Below are positions 46,387-48,779 of a stretch of DNA of 48,779 nt, one piece after another. Source of the DNA: a virus. The position numbers and the translations under genes are program-made. Each line of letters starts with the position of its first letter. Within the stretch, counting starts at the first letter, position 1. Location of the stretch: the IMG/VR virus record IMGVR_UViG_3300025853_000145, positions 1 to 48,779 of that record, one strand, 5' to 3'. The notes below the pieces were generated by a model. It did not search any database. It saw only the letters and a list, made by a program, of their open reading frames with translations, and was not told where the DNA came from.

Positions 46387-47379
46387 ATGGATTATATTGA
46401 TGTAAAGTACATCAATTTGATTTCCTCAAGACTTTCAAAATTCAAAAAGATTAAACCATATCTTTATAATTTTCGATGCCCTATTTGTGGAGATTCTAAA
46501 AAGAATAAAAATAAATCAAGAGGTTTTCTTTATAGGGTAAAGAATAATAGTAATTATAAGTGCCACAATTGTGGTATCAGTATTTCTTTCAATTCCTTTC
46601 TTAAAGATCTAGATACTGAAATTCATAAACAATATATTTTTGAGAAGTTTAAAGAAGGACATACCGGAAAAAACTTTGTGACTGAAACACCAGAAAGTAT
46701 TTTTGAACAAGTTAAAACCTCAAAACCAACTTTCACAACAAAAGTGAAAATTGAACTACCAAAAGCTTTTGATGTAGATGTATCTAAAAGGTATTTGGAA
46801 TCAAGAGCAATTTTTGATGGTGAATTTTATTATGTAAAAAATTTTAAAGAGTTTGTTAATTCTATTAAACCAGGAACATTTGATTCTACCAAGTATGGTG
46901 AAGAAAGAATTGTAATTCCACTTATTAGAAATAGGAAACTTATCGGAGTTCAGGGAAGAGCACTATCTTCTAACCCTGTTAAATACTTAACCATCATGTT
47001 GGATGAAGATGAACCAAAAATCTATGGGATTGATCGAGTTGATAAAGAACTTCCCGTCTATATCGTTGAAGGCCCCTTTGACAGCACTTTCCTCCCTAAT
47101 AGTGTGGCTTTGTGTGGTAGTGACGGTCAAGTTAGTGATCTTGAAGGAAGCGACAAAGTTTTTGTATATGATAACGAACCCCGTAATAAAGAAATTGTTA
47201 ATCGAATTGAACAGTGTATTGAACGGGGAGAAAGTGTCGTCATCTGGCCATCAAACATAAATCAAAAAGACATTAATGATATGATCTTGGGTGGACATAA
47301 TGTTCAAAATTTGGTAAAATTGAATACTTACAAAGGATTGGAAGCAAAACTAAAATTTACTATTTGGAAAAAGGTATGA
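46387..47379 (+). CDS. gp61: DNA primase gp61
   Basis: Makes RNA primers with helicase gp41; 330 residues (T4 gp61 is 342). An N-terminal zinc ribbon has CPIC at about 31-34 and CHNC at about 59-62. The TOPRIM domain has the Glu motif YIVEGPFDSTFLPN near 225-238 and the acidic VYDNEPRNKE near 262-271. All expected catalytic positions are present. It overlaps nrdA by four bases (ATGA). Confidence 0.95.
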   Translation: MDYIDVKYINLISSRLSKFKKIKPYLYNFRCPICGDSKKNKNKSRGFLYRVKNNSNYKCHNCGISISFNSFLKDLDTEIHKQYIFEKFKEGHTGKNFVTETPESIFEQVKTSKPTFTTKVKIELPKAFDVDVSKRYLESRAIFDGEFYYVKNFKEFVNSIKPGTFDSTKYGEERIVIPLIRNRKLIGVQGRALSSNPVKYLTIMLDEDEPKIYGIDRVDKELPVYIVEGPFDSTFLPNSVALCGSDGQVSDLEGSDKVFVYDNEPRNKEIVNRIEQCIERGESVVIWPSNINQKDINDMILGGHNVQNLVKLNTYKGLEAKLKFTIWKKV

Positions 47380-48779
47380 CTAACGGTACAAAAGTTGTTA
47401 AGAGAAATGGTAATATTGAGTCTCTTGACCTGGATAAGATGCACCTGATGGTTGCAGAGGCTTGTAGGGGTCTTGCAGGGGTCTCTGCAAGTCAAGTGGA
47501 GATGACTTCTGGTATTCAGTTTTATGATGGAATTACCACGAAAGAAATTCAGGAGATCCTGATTAAGAGTGCGAGTGATCTGATTGATCTGGAACATCCA
47601 AATTATCAATATGTTGCTGCTCGACTTCTCTTGTTTTCTCTAAGAAAACAACTTTATGGTGTTATGAGAGATCATCCTTCACTTGTTGATCATATTCAAA
47701 AACTTTGTTATGATCACATTTATGATAAGGAAATATTTTCCAAGTATTCTTTGGAAGAAATTCAAAAGGTAGAAACTTTTATTGATCATGATCGTGACTA
47801 CTTGTTTACATATGCGGGATTACGGCAGGTATCCGATAAATACTTAGTGCAGGATAGGAGCACTGGGGAGGTTTACGAAACTCCTCAGTTCATGTACATC
47901 ATGATTGCTCTGACTATTTTCCAAGAGTATCCTAAGGAGACAAGACTTTCTTACGTTAAGAGGTATTATGACGCAATCTCCAAACACAAACTCAACATCC
48001 CAACACCAATCATGGCAGGGGTCAGAACACCCCTTCGTCAATTTGCATCTTGTGTTCTCGTTGATGTTGATGACTCCCTCGATAGTATCTTTAGCAGTGA
48101 TATGGCTATTGGCAGATACGTCGCACAGAGGGCTGGTATCGGCATTAACGCTGGCAGAATCCGTGGTATCAACAGCAAAATACGAGGTGGCGAGGTACAA
48201 CATACAGGCGTTGTCCCCTTCCTTAAAAAGTTTGAAGCAACTGTCCGATGCTGTACACAGAACGGCATCAGAGGTGGTTCTGCTACAGTTCACTTTCCTA
48301 TCTGGCACAAAGAAATAGAGGACATTCTTGTTCTTAAGAACAACAAAGGTACAGAGGACAACCGAGTTCGTAAACTAGATTATAGTATTCAAATCAGTAA
48401 ACTCTTCTATGAACGTTTCATCCAAAATGGAGAAGTCTCACTCTTCTCTCCACACGACGTTCCTGGTTTGTATGATGCTTTTGGTACTGATCGATTTGAT
48501 GAGTTGTATGTGGGTTTTGAACGAGATGACTCTATTCCGAGAAAGACTATCGGAGCTCAAGAACTCATTCTGGACCTTCTGAAAGAAAGAGCAGAAACAG
48601 GTCGAATTTATATCATGAATATCGATCATTGTAACTCTCACTCCTCCTTTAAGGATAAGGTTGAGATGAGCAACTTATGTGTTGCTGGTAATACAAAGAT
48701 TAAAGTAAGAATTACTACTACTAAAGAAGTTGTTGGCAATACAACAAGCACATATCGTCTTCCTCCCCTTGAAATTGAA
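47376..48779 (+). CDS. nrdA: Ribonucleotide reductase large subunit NrdA, N-terminal part, interrupted by an intein; 3' end outside window
   Basis: Class Ia ribonucleotide reductase catalytic subunit. 434 extein residues are visible, in frame to the window end. An N-terminal ATP-cone-like region (KVVKRNGNIESLDLDKMH) precedes the alpha/beta barrel. The redox cysteine appears in QFASCVLVDVDDS. NIDHCNSHSSFKDKVEMSNL leads to the site of the thiyl-radical cysteine (SNLC, Cys439 in E. coli). At that point the sequence turns into CVAGNTKIKVR, an intein start. The start codon overlaps the gp61 stop. NrdA is common in cyanophages for dNTP supply. Confidence 0.95.
   Translation, partial: MTNGTKVVKRNGNIESLDLDKMHLMVAEACRGLAGVSASQVEMTSGIQFYDGITTKEIQEILIKSASDLIDLEHPNYQYVAARLLLFSLRKQLYGVMRDHPSLVDHIQKLCYDHIYDKEIFSKYSLEEIQKVETFIDHDRDYLFTYAGLRQVSDKYLVQDRSTGEVYETPQFMYIMIALTIFQEYPKETRLSYVKRYYDAISKHKLNIPTPIMAGVRTPLRQFASCVLVDVDDSLDSIFSSDMAIGRYVAQRAGIGINAGRIRGINSKIRGGEVQHTGVVPFLKKFEATVRCCTQNGIRGGSATVHFPIWHKEIEDILVLKNNKGTEDNRVRKLDYSIQISKLFYERFIQNGEVSLFSPHDVPGLYDAFGTDRFDELYVGFERDDSIPRKTIGAQELILDLLKERAETGRIYIMNIDHCNSHSSFKDKVEMSNLCVAGNTKIKVRITTTKEVVGNTTSTYRLPPLEIE
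48678..48779 (+). mobile_element. N-terminal portion of an intein inserted in nrdA
   Basis: After MSNL the frame continues CVAGNTKIKVRITTTKE..., the block-A form of an intein N-terminus (C-x-x-G-[DN]-T-x-[IV]). Normal NrdA would read C-x-E-I at this point. 34 intein residues are visible before the window ends, ending LEIE. The +1 extein residue after the intein would be the catalytic cysteine itself. Confidence 0.85.

Noticed and set aside
47844-48308. Long minus-strand open frame (154 codons)
   Set aside because: It lies wholly inside nrdA, whose motifs (FASCVLVDV, NHCNSHSSFKD) are clear in the plus frame; the antisense translation has no recognisable domain.
1-48779. CRISPR arrays, insertion sequences, rRNA, integrase or photosynthesis genes
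   Set aside because: Looked for and not seen; no repeated spacer-like units, transposase motifs or psbA/psbD-type genes.

Overview
This window is a stretch of a T4-like marine myovirus genome, most likely a cyanophage. The T4 core is present in syntenic order: terminase, sheath, tube, portal, prohead protease, scaffold and capsid; then uvsY, uvsW and gp55; then gp47 and gp46; then gp45, gp44, gp62 and regA; then gp43, uvsX, gp41, gp61 and nrdA. The cyanophage call rests on speD, a CobS-like AAA+ ATPase, hsp20, mazG, a 2OG-Fe(II) oxygenase and a DUF3110-like gene, whose family is essentially cyanobacterial. No photosynthesis gene is visible, so the host is inferred. The DNA is AT-rich. All genes are on the plus strand except one GIY-YIG endonuclease.

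Layout. 1-10.1 kb holds the head and tail module: gp17 C-terminal half emerging from an intein, gp18, gp19, gp20, a gp67-like core protein, gp21, gp22 and gp23, closed by a strong terminator. 10.1-13.9 kb holds a gp3-like tail protein, uvsY, uvsW, an Sm-like protein and the late sigma factor gp55. 14.2-17.8 kb holds an HNH endonuclease and gp47/gp46 with the DUF3110-like gene between them. 17.8-21.2 kb holds a metallopeptidase-VWA protein and its CobS/MoxR-like ATPase. 21.2-27.9 kb holds a DUF3310 protein, the clamp, speD, the clamp loader, regA, hsp20 and small proteins. 27.9-34.0 kb holds a split DNA polymerase with an HNH gene between its halves, then uvsX, an oxygenase and the helicase. 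34.0-36.8 kb holds mazG and small accessory genes, with a duplicated mazG tail. 36.9-46.4 kb holds virion or accessory proteins and one tRNA-Ala(UGC). Two of those proteins carry a T4-type capsid-targeting N-terminus: one has an HNH domain, the other a nucleotidyltransferase domain. 46.4 kb to the end holds primase gp61 and nrdA, which runs into a second intein at its catalytic cysteine.

How the parts work together. Early and middle genes are packed head to tail, with ATGA, TGATG or TAATG overlaps, and are punctuated by sigma-70-like promoters. The late promoter motif (T)ATAAATA, read by gp55, precedes many structural genes. The replisome (gp43, gp44/62, gp45, gp41, gp61, uvsX/uvsY/uvsW, gp46/47) is almost complete here. 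It is also heavily colonised by homing-type elements: two inteins and three free-standing endonuclease genes.

Most interesting points: the predicted virion-packaged HNH and nucleotidyltransferase proteins; the terminase intein that resembles a known atypically split intein; the two-gene DNA polymerase; the CobS-like/VWA metallopeptidase pair; and four divergent Sm-like proteins in the replication region.
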